From UBA8514 sp050251415 (GTDB lineage Bacteria; Bacillota; Clostridia; Lachnospirales; Anaerotignaceae): a stretch of 61,896 bases of DNA. The stretch spans positions 1-61,896 of the forward strand of contig JBFWMT010000004.1 of the NCBI GenBank assembly GCA_050251415.1, given 5' to 3'. The stretch's first letter is position 1; the number at the start of each line of letters is the position of its first letter. Shown piece after piece: positions 33,250-42,779 of this stretch. Under the pieces are notes generated by a model. It saw nothing but the letters and a program-made list of their open reading frames with translations. It did no database searches and had not been told where the DNA came from. The translations under genes were made by a program, and so were the position numbers.

Positions 33250-36200
33250 ATGTCTAAAGTAATGAAAACAATGGACGGAAACGAGGCTGCTGCTTACGCA
33301 TCATATGCGTTTACAGAGGTAGCTGGTATTTTCCCAATTACACCATCATCTCCTATGGCTGAAAAAACAGATGATTGGTCAGCAAACGGCAAGAAAAACA
33401 TTTTCGGACAGACTGTAAAAGTAATTGAAATGCAGTCCGAAGCAGGTGCTTCAGGTACAGTTCATGGCTCTTTGGCAGCAGGTGCACTTACAACAACTTA
33501 TACCGCAAGCCAGGGCTTACTTCTTATGATTCCGAACATGTACAAAATTGCAGGCGAATTATTGCCATGCGTATTTCATGTTAGCGCACGTGCCCTTGCT
33601 TCACATGCACTTTCAATTTTTGGCGACCATTCAGACGTAATGGCTTGCCGTCAGACTGGTTTTGCAATGCTTGCATCAAACAGTGTTCAGGAAGTTATGG
33701 ACATTGGAGCAGTTGCACACCTTGCTACAATTGAAGGCAGAATTCCTTTCCTTCATTTCTTCGATGGGTTCCGTACATCACACGAAATTCAGAAAATTGA
33801 ATGTCTTGACTATGATGAACTTAAAAAAATTACAGACATTGATGCTGTAAACAAATTTAGAAGAAATGCGTTAAACCCAGAACATCCTGTTCTTCGTGGT
33901 ACAGCACAGAACCCTGATATTTTCTTCCAGGCAAGAGAGGCTTGTAACCCATTCTACGAAGATATTGTTGGAACAACAGAAAAATACATGGCTGAAATCA
34001 GCAAGCTTACTGGCAGAGATTACAAATTATTTAACTACTACGGTGCACCAGATGCCGACAGAGTTATTATTGCTATGGGCTCCGCTTGTGAAGCGATTGA
34101 AGAAACAATTGACTATTTAACAGCTAAGGGCGAAAAGGTTGGTATGGTTAAAGTTCACCTTTACAGACCTTTCTCAGCTAAGCATTTACTTGCGGCTATA
34201 CCTGAAACAGCTAAAAAGATTGTTGTTCTTGACAGAACAAAAGAGCCAGGTGCACTTGGCGAGCCTTTATACCAGGATGTTTGTACAGCAATGTTTGAAG
34301 CTAAAGAACAGCCTATGATTATAGCAGGTCGTTATGGTCTTGGTTCTAAAGACGTTACACCAGCACAGTTTATTGCTGTTTATGAAAACCTTAAAGCAGA
34401 CAAGCCTATGAACCACTTTACAATGGGTATTGTTGACGACGTTACAAATCTTTCACTTAATGTAGGTGCAGAGGTTAACGTAACAGGTGACGACGGTACA
34501 ATCGCTTGTAAATTCTGGGGTCTTGGTGCTGACGGTACAGTTGGAGCAAACAAAAACTCAATTAAAATTATTGGTGACCATACAGACATGTATGCTCAGG
34601 CTTATTTCTCATATGATTCAAAGAAATCAGGCGGTATTACACAGAGCCATTTACGTTTTGGTAAAAAACCAATACGTTCTACATATCTCGTAAAAACAGC
34701 TGACTTTGTAGCTTGCCACAAGCAAGAGTATGTAAATCTTTACGATATGCACTCAGAGCTTAACCCAGGCGGAAAATTCCTTTTGAATACAGAGTGGACA
34801 GCAGATGAATTAAGCGAAAAGCTTCCTGCGGCTATGAAGCAGTATTTTGCGAAAAACAATATTAAATTCTACACAATTAACGGTACTCAAATTGCTAAGG
34901 AAATTGGTCTTGGTAACAGAATTAACTCTGTTTTACAGGCTGCATTCTTTAAGCTTGCGGGCATTATTCCAATTGATGAAGCGGTTGGCTACATGAAGGA
35001 AGCGATTAAAAAGAGCTATGGCAAAAAAGGGGATACCATACTTAACATGAACTTCGCTGCTATTGATAAGGGCGTTGATGGTGCTGTTGAGGTTAAAATC
35101 CCTGCTGATTGGGCAAATGCTACAGACGGTGCTGCTGCTGCAAAAAGAGAAGTGCCTGCTTTTGTTAAAGATGTTGTTGAGCCGATTAATGCACAGAAAG
35201 GTGATTTCCTTCCTGTAAGCGCATTTGTTGGTCGTGAAGATGGTACATTCCCACAGGGTACAGCTGCTTATGAAAAACGTGGTGTTGCTGTGGATCTTCC
35301 ACAGTGGAATAAGGATACATGTATTCAGTGTAACCAGTGTTCTTATGTTTGTCCTCATGCTGCAATTCGTCCATTCCTTCTTACAGAGGAAGAGGCTAAA
35401 GCCGCTCCATCTGCATTTGAAACAGTTGATGCAAAGGGAAAAGGTCTTGAGGGACTTAAATTCAGAATTCAGGTTTCCGCACTTGACTGCTTAGGATGTG
35501 GAAGCTGTGCTGTTGTATGCCCATCTAAAGTGAAATCACTTGTGATGGTTCCTGCCGCTACACAGAGTGCAGAAATAGAAAACTGGGATTACGCAGTTGA
35601 GAAGGTTGCCGTTAAAGAAAATGTTGTACCAAAAGATAACGTAAAGGGAAGCCAGTTTGTACAGCCATTGCTTGAGTTTAGTGGTGCATGTGCAGGTTGT
35701 GGCGAAACACCTTATGCTAAACTTATTACACAACTTTTTGGTGATAGAATGTATATTGCCAATGCAACTGGTTGTTCATCAATTTGGGGTGGTTCTGCAC
35801 CATCCACACCATATACAACAAACCACAAGGGTCATGGTCCTGCTTGGGCAAACTCTTTGTTTGAAGACAATGCAGAATTTGGTTTAGGTATGGCAATGGC
35901 TGTTAAACAGATGAGAGAGGGTCTTAAAGCTAAGCTTGAAGAACTTAAAGCTGTTAAGGGCTGTGATGTTATGGCTGAAACAATTGATGCTTATATTACC
36001 ACAATGAACGATGGCGAAGCTAACAAAGAAGCTACAACTAAGCTTGTTGCACTTCTTGAAAAATTTGAAGGCAGTGCCGAGGCTAAAACTATTGTTGATT
36101 TTGTACTTGAAAATAAAGACCAGCTTGCTAAGAAGAGCCAGTGGATTTTTGGTGGTGACGGATGGGCTTACGACATCGGTTACGGCGGACTTGACCACGT

Positions 36201-36774
36201 TCTTGCTTCAGGTGAGGATGTAAATGTATTTGTGTTTGATACAGAGGTTTACTCTAACACAGGTGGTCAGGCTTCTAAGGCTACACCAGCAGGTGCTGTT
36301 GCACAGTTTGCTGCAAGTGGCAAGAAAATAAAGAAAAAAGACCTTGGTATGATGGCTATGAGTTATGGTTATGTATACGTTGCACAGGTTGCAATGGGCG
36401 CAAACCAGGGACAGCTTGTTAAAGCATTACTTGAGGCAGAGGCTTACGATGGCCCTTCACTTATAATTGGTTATGCTCCATGTATTAACCATGGTATTAA
36501 AATGTCAGGCGCACAGACAGAAATTAAGAAGGCTGTTGAGGCAGGTTACTGGCATATGTTCCGCTTTAATCCAGAGCTTAAGGAGCAGGGTAAAAACCCA
36601 TTTACTTTAGACTCTAAAGAGCCAACAGCTAGTTTCCAGGAGTTTATAAGAGGCGAGGTTCGTTATACTTCACTCCTTAGAACATTCCCAGGAATTGCAG
36701 AAGAGCTTTTCCTTAAGGCAGAAGAAGATGCTAAAGAAAGACTTGAAGGATACAAAAGACTTGCTGCACAGTAA
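33250..36774 (+). CDS. nifJ: Pyruvate:ferredoxin (flavodoxin) oxidoreductase
   Basis: A 1174-residue single-chain PFOR converting pyruvate and CoA to acetyl-CoA, CO2 and reduced ferredoxin, the central step of clostridial fermentation. Domains in order: pyrimidine-binding I (EVAGIFPITPSSPMAE), domain II, gamma-type domain (about 420-600), 2x[4Fe-4S] ferredoxin domain with CIQCNQC (Cys691-697) and CLGCGSC (from Cys747), then the TPP domain with CAGCGETPY (from Cys814), GDGWAYDIGYGGLDH and VYSNTGGQASKATPAG. All cluster ligands are present. Codon choice is biased as in very highly expressed genes. Own promoter, upstream palindrome and strong terminator. Confidence 0.97.
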   Translation: MSKVMKTMDGNEAAAYASYAFTEVAGIFPITPSSPMAEKTDDWSANGKKNIFGQTVKVIEMQSEAGASGTVHGSLAAGALTTTYTASQGLLLMIPNMYKIAGELLPCVFHVSARALASHALSIFGDHSDVMACRQTGFAMLASNSVQEVMDIGAVAHLATIEGRIPFLHFFDGFRTSHEIQKIECLDYDELKKITDIDAVNKFRRNALNPEHPVLRGTAQNPDIFFQAREACNPFYEDIVGTTEKYMAEISKLTGRDYKLFNYYGAPDADRVIIAMGSACEAIEETIDYLTAKGEKVGMVKVHLYRPFSAKHLLAAIPETAKKIVVLDRTKEPGALGEPLYQDVCTAMFEAKEQPMIIAGRYGLGSKDVTPAQFIAVYENLKADKPMNHFTMGIVDDVTNLSLNVGAEVNVTGDDGTIACKFWGLGADGTVGANKNSIKIIGDHTDMYAQAYFSYDSKKSGGITQSHLRFGKKPIRSTYLVKTADFVACHKQEYVNLYDMHSELNPGGKFLLNTEWTADELSEKLPAAMKQYFAKNNIKFYTINGTQIAKEIGLGNRINSVLQAAFFKLAGIIPIDEAVGYMKEAIKKSYGKKGDTILNMNFAAIDKGVDGAVEVKIPADWANATDGAAAAKREVPAFVKDVVEPINAQKGDFLPVSAFVGREDGTFPQGTAAYEKRGVAVDLPQWNKDTCIQCNQCSYVCPHAAIRPFLLTEEEAKAAPSAFETVDAKGKGLEGLKFRIQVSALDCLGCGSCAVVCPSKVKSLVMVPAATQSAEIENWDYAVEKVAVKENVVPKDNVKGSQFVQPLLEFSGACAGCGETPYAKLITQLFGDRMYIANATGCSSIWGGSAPSTPYTTNHKGHGPAWANSLFEDNAEFGLGMAMAVKQMREGLKAKLEELKAVKGCDVMAETIDAYITTMNDGEANKEATTKLVALLEKFEGSAEAKTIVDFVLENKDQLAKKSQWIFGGDGWAYDIGYGGLDHVLASGEDVNVFVFDTEVYSNTGGQASKATPAGAVAQFAASGKKIKKKDLGMMAMSYGYVYVAQVAMGANQGQLVKALLEAEAYDGPSLIIGYAPCINHGIKMSGAQTEIKKAVEAGYWHMFRFNPELKEQGKNPFTLDSKEPTASFQEFIRGEVRYTSLLRTFPGIAEELFLKAEEDAKERLEGYKRLAAQ

Positions 36775-36804
36775 TTTATTAACACATAGATTTAATTAAT
36801 TATG

Positions 36805-36846
36805 AAAGCGGTTTCACTTGAGATAATTCAGGTGAAACCGCTTTTT
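36805..36846 (+). terminator. Terminator after nifJ
   Basis: A perfect 13-bp stem (AAAGCGGTTTCAC/GTGAAACCGCTTT) and T-run. Confidence 0.9.
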
Positions 36847-36911
36847 AAACGAATATCTGGGTTATTAATATTAAGGTGCACTATTTTTTTTCTTTGTTTT
36901 TTTGTATTTTG

Positions 36912-36920
36912 TGGTATAAT
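36912..36920 (+). promoter_or_regulatory. Extended -10 promoter of the lipoprotein gene
   Basis: TGGTATAAT with only a poor -35 (T-rich) upstream; 34 bases before the start codon. Confidence 0.45.
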
Positions 36921-36954
36921 CTAATGAAGATATATGACTGGGGTTGAGATGCAG

Positions 36955-38295
36955 ATGAAAAAAATATTTTTGCTGCTGTTACTGATTTTTACTTTCTCGG
37001 GATGTGCTTCAAATTCAAATGAAGAGGAAGAAACAAGGTTTACATTAAACCAGACGCAACAGGAAAACTATAAAACCTTAATAGATGAGGAACTAAATAG
37101 CTTTTATTGGTATTATGACGAACAGAGCCTTGCCTATTTTCAAAGCACGGTACCTGTAGTTGGAGACGCTACAAAATTAATATTTGAAGCCAGCAAAGAA
37201 AATGGTTATGACTTGGAGAAATATAGTGGCCGTGGGGCAGTAGTGTACACGGTGGATTTGATGCATTTTAATAAAAATAAAGCTGGTACGGCATATTTTT
37301 ATTTTGTTAAAAATTCTATTGTTGGTACGTATTATGTTGGTATAGACAATGCAGATAGTGCCTATGGTTTTAAAACCCGTAATGTTTTTTCGGAGGATAC
37401 ACAGTTTGTTAACTATGAAACAGATAAACCGGATATGGAATATAAAAGCATAAATGCAGGCAATATACCCGATGGGTTTATGTCGGAAACAATTGATGAC
37501 GCAGGGAATAAGCAATATTTAAATATAGTAGATGGAGCCTTATTGGTTTACAAATTCAAAAATGATAGGTTTTCCCTTGTGAAGAATATTAGTTATTGGG
37601 GTGGAAACGGAAGAAAAGCCATGTCGGCAACGTTTTATGACGGCAACAAAATTGCAGTGCTTTTGGGTTCCCAGGCGGCTAGTGGAGAGGAATGTGACGG
37701 CGGACGGCTTATGTCTGAAAAGCTGGTGTTTCTTAATGAAGATTACAGCCTTACTGGTGAAGAGATGGTGCTGACTAACAGTGCCTACTCTTGTGTGGTA
37801 TCGGTTGAGGACAGGCTGATACTGATAAATGATAAAAACATAGAGGTTTATGCCAGTGAGGACGGCGAATGGAAGAGTAAAACCAGCTACTATACCAATG
37901 TTCAGGCAACAGCCTTTTTGTGCGAGGACTTAGACGGTGACGGTATTAAGGAGTATTTGCTTACAGATGGAAAAGATTTGTACATGTATCGCAAAAACGG
38001 CATAAGCCTTCACTGTATTTGGCGTACAAATATATCGGTTGAAAGTTTTTATGGATATATTTATGCTGGGGATACAAATAATGACGATTCAAAGGAAATA
38101 TATATTTGCGACAATACAGGCACAGCTATAAGGTATACGGTTGCCACAAACGGTCTTGTTGCTAAAAATGATGATATTAGCTACAGTGATAGGTTTTATG
38201 TAAGCGATTTTAATAACGACGGTTTTGCGGATTATATCAAAAGCCAGGGTGAAGAAAAATATACTAAAACGGTGTATATTGCAGACCAACAGTGA
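36955..38295 (+). CDS. Lipoprotein with VCBS/FG-GAP-like repeats
   Basis: About 446 residues. Leader MKKIFLLLLLIFTFSGC ends in a lipobox. The C-terminal third has Asp-rich calcium-loop-type repeats (DLDGDGIKEYLL, DTNNDDSKEIYI, DFNNDGFADYI) as in FG-GAP/VCBS beta-propellers. The N-terminal part is not recognised. The start is placed at ATG 36955; ATG 36949 and 36934 are possible. tadA begins 7 bases after its stop. Extracellular, function unknown. Confidence 0.75.
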   Translation: MKKIFLLLLLIFTFSGCASNSNEEEETRFTLNQTQQENYKTLIDEELNSFYWYYDEQSLAYFQSTVPVVGDATKLIFEASKENGYDLEKYSGRGAVVYTVDLMHFNKNKAGTAYFYFVKNSIVGTYYVGIDNADSAYGFKTRNVFSEDTQFVNYETDKPDMEYKSINAGNIPDGFMSETIDDAGNKQYLNIVDGALLVYKFKNDRFSLVKNISYWGGNGRKAMSATFYDGNKIAVLLGSQAASGEECDGGRLMSEKLVFLNEDYSLTGEEMVLTNSAYSCVVSVEDRLILINDKNIEVYASEDGEWKSKTSYYTNVQATAFLCEDLDGDGIKEYLLTDGKDLYMYRKNGISLHCIWRTNISVESFYGYIYAGDTNNDDSKEIYICDNTGTAIRYTVATNGLVAKNDDISYSDRFYVSDFNNDGFADYIKSQGEEKYTKTVYIADQQ

Positions 38296-38302
38296 GGTAA
38301 AG

Positions 38303-38752
38303 ATGGAACACGAAAAATATATGATGGAAGCCATTGAAGAGGCAAAAAAAGCCTTTGCCATAGACGAAGTACCCATAGGCGCAATTATTGTGCATGAGGG
38401 AGAGATAATTGGCCGTGGTTACAACAGGCGTAATACAGACAAAAACCCACTTTGCCATGCTGAAATAATAGCTATTAATCAAGCTGCAAAGTTTATGGAC
38501 GATTGGCGTATTGAAAACTGCACTATGTATGTAACGGTGGAGCCTTGCCCAATGTGCGCAGGTGCAATTGTGCAGGCAAGAATACCTACTGTTGTTTTTG
38601 GTGCGGCAAACAAAAAAGCAGGCTGTGCAGGCTCGGTTTTAAACGTGTTGCAAGAGCCACGCCTAAACCACAGGGCAGAGATTATAGAAGGTGTGCTTTT
38701 TGATGAATGCAGTGGGCTGATGAAAGAATTTTTTAAGAGATTTAGGAAATAA
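38303..38752 (+). CDS. tadA: tRNA adenosine(34) deaminase
   Basis: A 149-residue zinc deaminase making inosine at the wobble position of tRNA-Arg(ACG). Zinc ligands and catalytic acid: CHAEI (His52, Glu54) and EPCPMCAGAI (Cys82, Cys85); C-terminal LFDECSGLMKEFFK as in TadA. The ATG at 38303 follows GAGGTAAAG; the frame opens 26 codons earlier inside the lipoprotein gene without family sequence. In B. subtilis tadA also lies just upstream of the SRP RNA and dnaX. Confidence 0.95.
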   Translation: MEHEKYMMEAIEEAKKAFAIDEVPIGAIIVHEGEIIGRGYNRRNTDKNPLCHAEIIAINQAAKFMDDWRIENCTMYVTVEPCPMCAGAIVQARIPTVVFGAANKKAGCAGSVLNVLQEPRLNHRAEIIEGVLFDECSGLMKEFFKRFRK

Positions 38753-38802
38753 TACCTTATAAATATTTAAAAAAGAAGTTAAATTTGATGTGTATTAGTG
38801 TG

Positions 38803-38831
38803 TTGACATAATTGAAGAAAACGGTTATAAT
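38803..38831 (+). promoter_or_regulatory. Consensus SigA promoter of the SRP RNA
   Basis: TTGACA, 17-base spacer, TATAAT: a perfect match to the consensus, fitting a stable-RNA gene. Start expected near 38838. Confidence 0.85.
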
Positions 38832-38860
38832 TATTAGGCAATATCAATATGTCATAAAAT

Positions 38861-39131
38861 TTCCGTGCTAGCCGGGGAATTAGCGGCTCCCTGTACCCTT
38901 AAATCCGCTATAATGGGGGTGACGTCTGCTCTAGGCTCCAATTTTTTAAGGTCTGCCCTTTGAAGAGAGTGTTGACGATTGAGTCTTGTGCAACAGGAAC
39001 TTATGAATCGTGTCAGGTCCGGAAGGAAGCAGCACTAAATAACCACTTCTGTGTGCCGCAAGGTAGCTTAGTCCGAGCTAAGGACAAAGGTAACGCTTAA
39101 GGAAGAAGAGTCAAAAGCAGGCGCACGGATT
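38861..39131 (+). ncRNA. ffs: Signal recognition particle RNA, large bacterial type
   Basis: About 270 nt. The domain IV hairpin core is exact: GTGTCAGGTCCGGAAGGAAG then CAGCAC. 5' and 3' ends pair (CCGTGC near 38863 with GCACGG at 39123-39128), and the Alu-type 5' part (GGGGAATTAGCGGCTCCCTG) matches Firmicute scRNA. It binds Ffh for co-translational membrane targeting. Exact ends are estimates; the promoter suggests a primary start about 23 bases upstream. Confidence 0.92.
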
Positions 39132-39154
39132 CATATATTTTGCGTTGAATCCGC

Positions 39155-39190
39155 AGCACACAGAAATTAAAATCTGTGTGCTTATTTTTT
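39155..39190 (+). terminator. Terminator of the SRP RNA
   Basis: Stem AGCACACAGA/TCTGTGTGCT followed by ATTTTTTTT. Confidence 0.9.
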
Positions 39191-39243
39191 TTGCAGAGCA
39201 AGAATTGGGTTTTATAAACAATTCTAAAGGAGGGTTTTGAGTT

Positions 39244-40824
39244 TTGGCATATACAGCTTTATATAGAAAATTCAGACCCGATACATTTAAAGGCGTTGTT
39301 GGTCAGGATCATATAGTGCGTACACTTAAAAACCAGATGGTATCAGGCAGAGTTTCTCATGCCTATCTTTTTTGTGGCACAAGGGGTACGGGTAAAACCT
39401 CCACAGCAAAAATATTTGCAAAGGCAATTAACTGCCTTAATCCACAGGACGGAGAACCTTGTGGTGAATGTGAACTTTGCACTTCCATGGCGGAGGGGCG
39501 AAGTGTTAATGTAATAGAAATTGATGCCGCATCAAATAATGGTGTTGATAATATACGAGAAATCCGTGAGGAGGTAAAATATCCACCTACGGAGGGACGT
39601 TTTAAGGTTTATATAATAGACGAGGTGCATATGCTTTCTACAGGGGCGTTTAATGCACTTTTAAAAACCCTTGAAGAGCCGCCCGAGCATGTTATATTTA
39701 TACTTGCCACCACAGACCCTCAAAAAGTACCTGCAACTATCCATTCTCGTTGCCAGAGGTTCGATTTTAAACGAATTTCTACAGGGGAAATAGCGTCTAC
39801 TCTCAAGGGGTATATGGAAAAAGATGGCGGCAACGTAACGGATAAGGCTCTGCACTATATTGCCTCTCTTGCAGATGGCTCTATGCGTGACAGCCTTAGC
39901 ATACTAGACCAGTGCATGGCGTTTTATTACGGGGAAGAAATAACTCTTGAAAAGGTGCTGGATATTGCAGGGGCTGTAGATACATCAGTTTTTTTTGAAA
40001 TGACGGAGGCACTTAATAATAAAAATGCCGCAAAAAGCATGGATATTATAGATGATATGATAAATGATGGCCGTGATGTTGGGCAGTTTGTAACCGAGCT
40101 TACGGTGCATTTACGAAATCTGCTTATTACACTTACGGTTAAAGAAGCAGATGCAATACTGGACATGGCAGAGGAAAATATTGACCGCCTTACAGCGCAG
40201 GCGAAGGCGATGTCTGCGGAAGAGCTGATATTTCTTATAAAAACTTTCTCACGCCTTAGCGGAGAAATGAAATATGCAAATAATCAGCGAATACTGCTGG
40301 AGGTGGAACTTATAAAGCTTTGTTCGCCCTCGGAAAAAAATGATTTTGATGCAGTGATTGCAAGGCTTGCAGGGTTAGAGAGACAGGTGAAAAATGGCGT
40401 TGTGTTACAAAATGCCAGTACATCTACACAGGCGGAGGTTAAGAAAGCACCTCCAAAGAAACAGCGTCCAAAGGCACTGCCAGAGGATGTAACAGCGGCA
40501 ATTGACATTTGGAGTGACCTTATTTCGGAATTTGAGCCTATTTTGCAGGGACTTATGTCGGCTACAAAACCTGGTTATATGGAGGATGGTCGACTTACAA
40601 TAGTATGCGATAATCTGGCGGTTGAGGGGCTTTTAAAGGATAAAATTCAAGGCATTAAAGAGGCGTTTGATACAAGGCTTAAAAAGGAATTTGATATAAG
40701 AACCATTGTAAAGGCTGAATTTGAGGCGTGGGAGCGAGTTACCTATGGCGAAAACCAACCAGAAAACGATCCAGAGTTTGAAAGTCTTATGGGAGGATAC
40801 TTCCCAGAGGCAGATTTTGAATAG
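39244..40824 (+). CDS. dnaX: DNA polymerase III subunit gamma/tau
   Basis: A 526-residue clamp-loader ATPase. Walker A GTRGTGKT (45-52), zinc finger with CLNPQDGEPCGECELC, Walker B IIDEVHML, sensor ATTDPQKVPATIHSRCQRFD, then lid, collar and a C-terminal tau-like region (about 370-526). TTG start after AAGGAGG. I saw no obvious programmed-frameshift A-run for gamma. Part of the SRP RNA-dnaX-ybaB-recR block conserved in Firmicutes. Confidence 0.96.
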   Translation: MAYTALYRKFRPDTFKGVVGQDHIVRTLKNQMVSGRVSHAYLFCGTRGTGKTSTAKIFAKAINCLNPQDGEPCGECELCTSMAEGRSVNVIEIDAASNNGVDNIREIREEVKYPPTEGRFKVYIIDEVHMLSTGAFNALLKTLEEPPEHVIFILATTDPQKVPATIHSRCQRFDFKRISTGEIASTLKGYMEKDGGNVTDKALHYIASLADGSMRDSLSILDQCMAFYYGEEITLEKVLDIAGAVDTSVFFEMTEALNNKNAAKSMDIIDDMINDGRDVGQFVTELTVHLRNLLITLTVKEADAILDMAEENIDRLTAQAKAMSAEELIFLIKTFSRLSGEMKYANNQRILLEVELIKLCSPSEKNDFDAVIARLAGLERQVKNGVVLQNASTSTQAEVKKAPPKKQRPKALPEDVTAAIDIWSDLISEFEPILQGLMSATKPGYMEDGRLTIVCDNLAVEGLLKDKIQGIKEAFDTRLKKEFDIRTIVKAEFEAWERVTYGENQPENDPEFESLMGGYFPEADFE

Positions 40825-40903
40825 AAATTAAAATTTGAAGCTTGAAAGATTTTAAGACTTGCAAGGTTTATAAAATATATTAATTATAATGGAGGAATAG
40901 AAA

Positions 40904-41251
40904 ATGGCAAAAGGTGGATTTGGTGGAATGGCTGGCATGGGCGGTATGAACATGAACAACCTTATGAAACAGGCACAGAAAATGCAAAAACAAATGGAGG
41001 AAGCGCAGGCTTCTTTGGCTGAAAAAACCCTTGAAACTACATCAGGCGGTGGAGCAGTAAAAATTGTTATTACAGGCAAAAAGGAAATACAGTCAATTAA
41101 AATAAATCCAGAGGTTGTTGACGCAGATGATGTTGAAATGCTTGAGGATTTAATTCTTTCAGCAGTAAACGAGGCTGTTCGTCAAGCTGAAGAAATGGCA
41201 AACAGCACTTTGGGTAAAATAACAGGCGGAATGGGCAACGGCTTATTCTAA
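40904..41251 (+). CDS. YbaB/EbfC nucleoid-associated protein
   Basis: A 115-residue protein. Gly/Met-rich start (GGFGGMAGMGGMNMNNLMKQ), then the YbaB helix-sheet core (QKQMEEAQASLAEKTLETTS, SIKINPEVVD, DLILSAVNEAVRQAEE). Binds DNA as a dimer. GGAGG site before the ATG. Located between dnaX and recR as usual; a weak hairpin (CCCC/GGGG near 41267-41286) lies between it and recR. Confidence 0.95.
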   Translation: MAKGGFGGMAGMGGMNMNNLMKQAQKMQKQMEEAQASLAEKTLETTSGGGAVKIVITGKKEIQSIKINPEVVDADDVEMLEDLILSAVNEAVRQAEEMANSTLGKITGGMGNGLF

Positions 41252-41320
41252 AAACGATGAAACAAATCCCCTGCCTATGGTGGGGGTATTTGCTATACGC
41301 CCTTTTTAAGGAGAATGTAA

Positions 41321-41920
41321 ATGAATTATTATGGTAATCCTATAACACGTCTTATAGAAGAACTTAGCTCTTTGCCTGGTATAGGTGGTAAAAGTGCCCA
41401 AAGGTTAGCTTTCCATATTATTAATATGCCTCTTGAAAGGGTTGAAAACCTTTCAACGGCCATTATTGAAGCGAAAGAGAATGTGAAATACTGTTCGGTA
41501 TGTCAAAACCTTACAGATGAAGACCCATGCCCTGTTTGCAGTAATCCTAACCGAGACAGCAGGGTGATTATGGTGGTGGAAGACCCAAGAGACATGGCGG
41601 CATATGAAAAAACAAAAGAATTTCATGGAGTATACCATGTTCTGCATGGTGCAATAAGCCCCATGTTGGGCATAGGCCCTCAGGATATAAAATTGAAAGA
41701 ATTGCTTGCACGCATTGGTGAAGATGAAGTGGACGAGCTTATTTTGGCAACCAACCCAAATGTTGAAGGCGAGGCAACAGCAATGTACATTAGCAGACTT
41801 GTAAAGCCACTAGGGGTAAAGGTAACCCGTATAGCAAATGGTGTGCCTGTAGGCGGAGATTTGGAATATATTGATGAAGTTACCCTTTCAAGAGCCTTAG
41901 AGGGACGAAGAGAAATGTAA
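41321..41920 (+). CDS. recR: Recombination mediator RecR
   Basis: A 199-residue protein of the RecFOR pathway. N-terminal helix-hairpin-helix (LSSLPGIGGKSAQRLAFHI), zinc finger (CSVCQNLTDEDPCPVC), Toprim region (VMVVEDPRDMAAYEKT) and C-terminal RIANGVPVGGDLEYIDEVTL with the Walker-type end. Complete. thyA follows 17 bases after its stop behind an AAGGAGGT site. Confidence 0.97.
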   Translation: MNYYGNPITRLIEELSSLPGIGGKSAQRLAFHIINMPLERVENLSTAIIEAKENVKYCSVCQNLTDEDPCPVCSNPNRDSRVIMVVEDPRDMAAYEKTKEFHGVYHVLHGAISPMLGIGPQDIKLKELLARIGEDEVDELILATNPNVEGEATAMYISRLVKPLGVKVTRIANGVPVGGDLEYIDEVTLSRALEGRREM

Positions 41921-41937
41921 GGAGGTACGCACAAATT

Positions 41938-42768
41938 ATGAGCATAGCTGATAAGATATTTATTGAAAACTGTACCGAAATAATAGAAAACGGCTTTTCA
42001 ACAGAAAACGAAAAAATCAGACCCAAATGGGAGGATGGAACATCTGCCTATACTATTAAAAAATTTGGTGTGGTAAACCGTTATGACCTTTCAAAGGAAT
42101 TTCCTATTACAACCCTTAGATATACAAATTGGAAAGCGGCAATAGATGAACTGCTTTGGATTTGGCAGAAAAAAAGCAATAAGGTTTCGGAACTTAACAG
42201 CCACATTTGGGACGAATGGGTAGGCGAAGATGGCACTATAGGCAAGGCTTATGGCTATCAGCTTGGTGTTAAGCACAAGTACAAAGAGGGCGAGTTTGAC
42301 CAGGTAGACAGGGTGCTTTTTGACCTGAAAAATAACCCTTACAGCCGCCGTATCATGACTAATATTTATACTTACAGCGACTTGCATGAAATGAATTTAT
42401 ATCCCTGTGCCTATAGCATGACCTTTAATGTTGTGGATGGACGTCTTAACGCAATACTGAACCAAAGAAGTCAGGATACCCTTATGGCGAACAACTGGAA
42501 TGTTGTACAGTATTCCGTTTTGGTGCATATGCTGGCGCAGGTAAGCAATTTGCAGGTGGGTGAGCTGGTGCATGTTATAAGTGATATGCACATTTACGAC
42601 AGGCACATAGAAATGGTTAAGAAGCTCATAGCCAGAGAGCCATTGTCTGCACCTGTATTCAAAATGAATAAGAATATTACAAATTTCTATGACTTCAAAG
42701 TTGAAGATTTTGAAATATTGAACTATAATCATGGTGAAAGCCTTGGAAAAATACCCGTGGCAGTGTGA
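41938..42768 (+). CDS. thyA: Thymidylate synthase
   Basis: A 276-residue folate-dependent enzyme methylating dUMP to dTMP. Seen: WKAAIDELLWIWQKKSN, SHIWDEW, IGKAYGYQLG, catalytic Cys157 in LYPCAYSM, LNQRSQDTLMANNWNVVQYS and HIYDRHIEMV. The catalytic-loop and folate motifs deviate from E. coli ThyA (PCH and RSxDxxLG types), in a way typical of a clostridial subgroup. Coupled with folA downstream (11-base gap), which regenerates the folate it oxidises. Confidence 0.93.
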   Translation: MSIADKIFIENCTEIIENGFSTENEKIRPKWEDGTSAYTIKKFGVVNRYDLSKEFPITTLRYTNWKAAIDELLWIWQKKSNKVSELNSHIWDEWVGEDGTIGKAYGYQLGVKHKYKEGEFDQVDRVLFDLKNNPYSRRIMTNIYTYSDLHEMNLYPCAYSMTFNVVDGRLNAILNQRSQDTLMANNWNVVQYSVLVHMLAQVSNLQVGELVHVISDMHIYDRHIEMVKKLIAREPLSAPVFKMNKNITNFYDFKVEDFEILNYNHGESLGKIPVAV

Positions 42769-42779
42769 GGTGAATTTTA

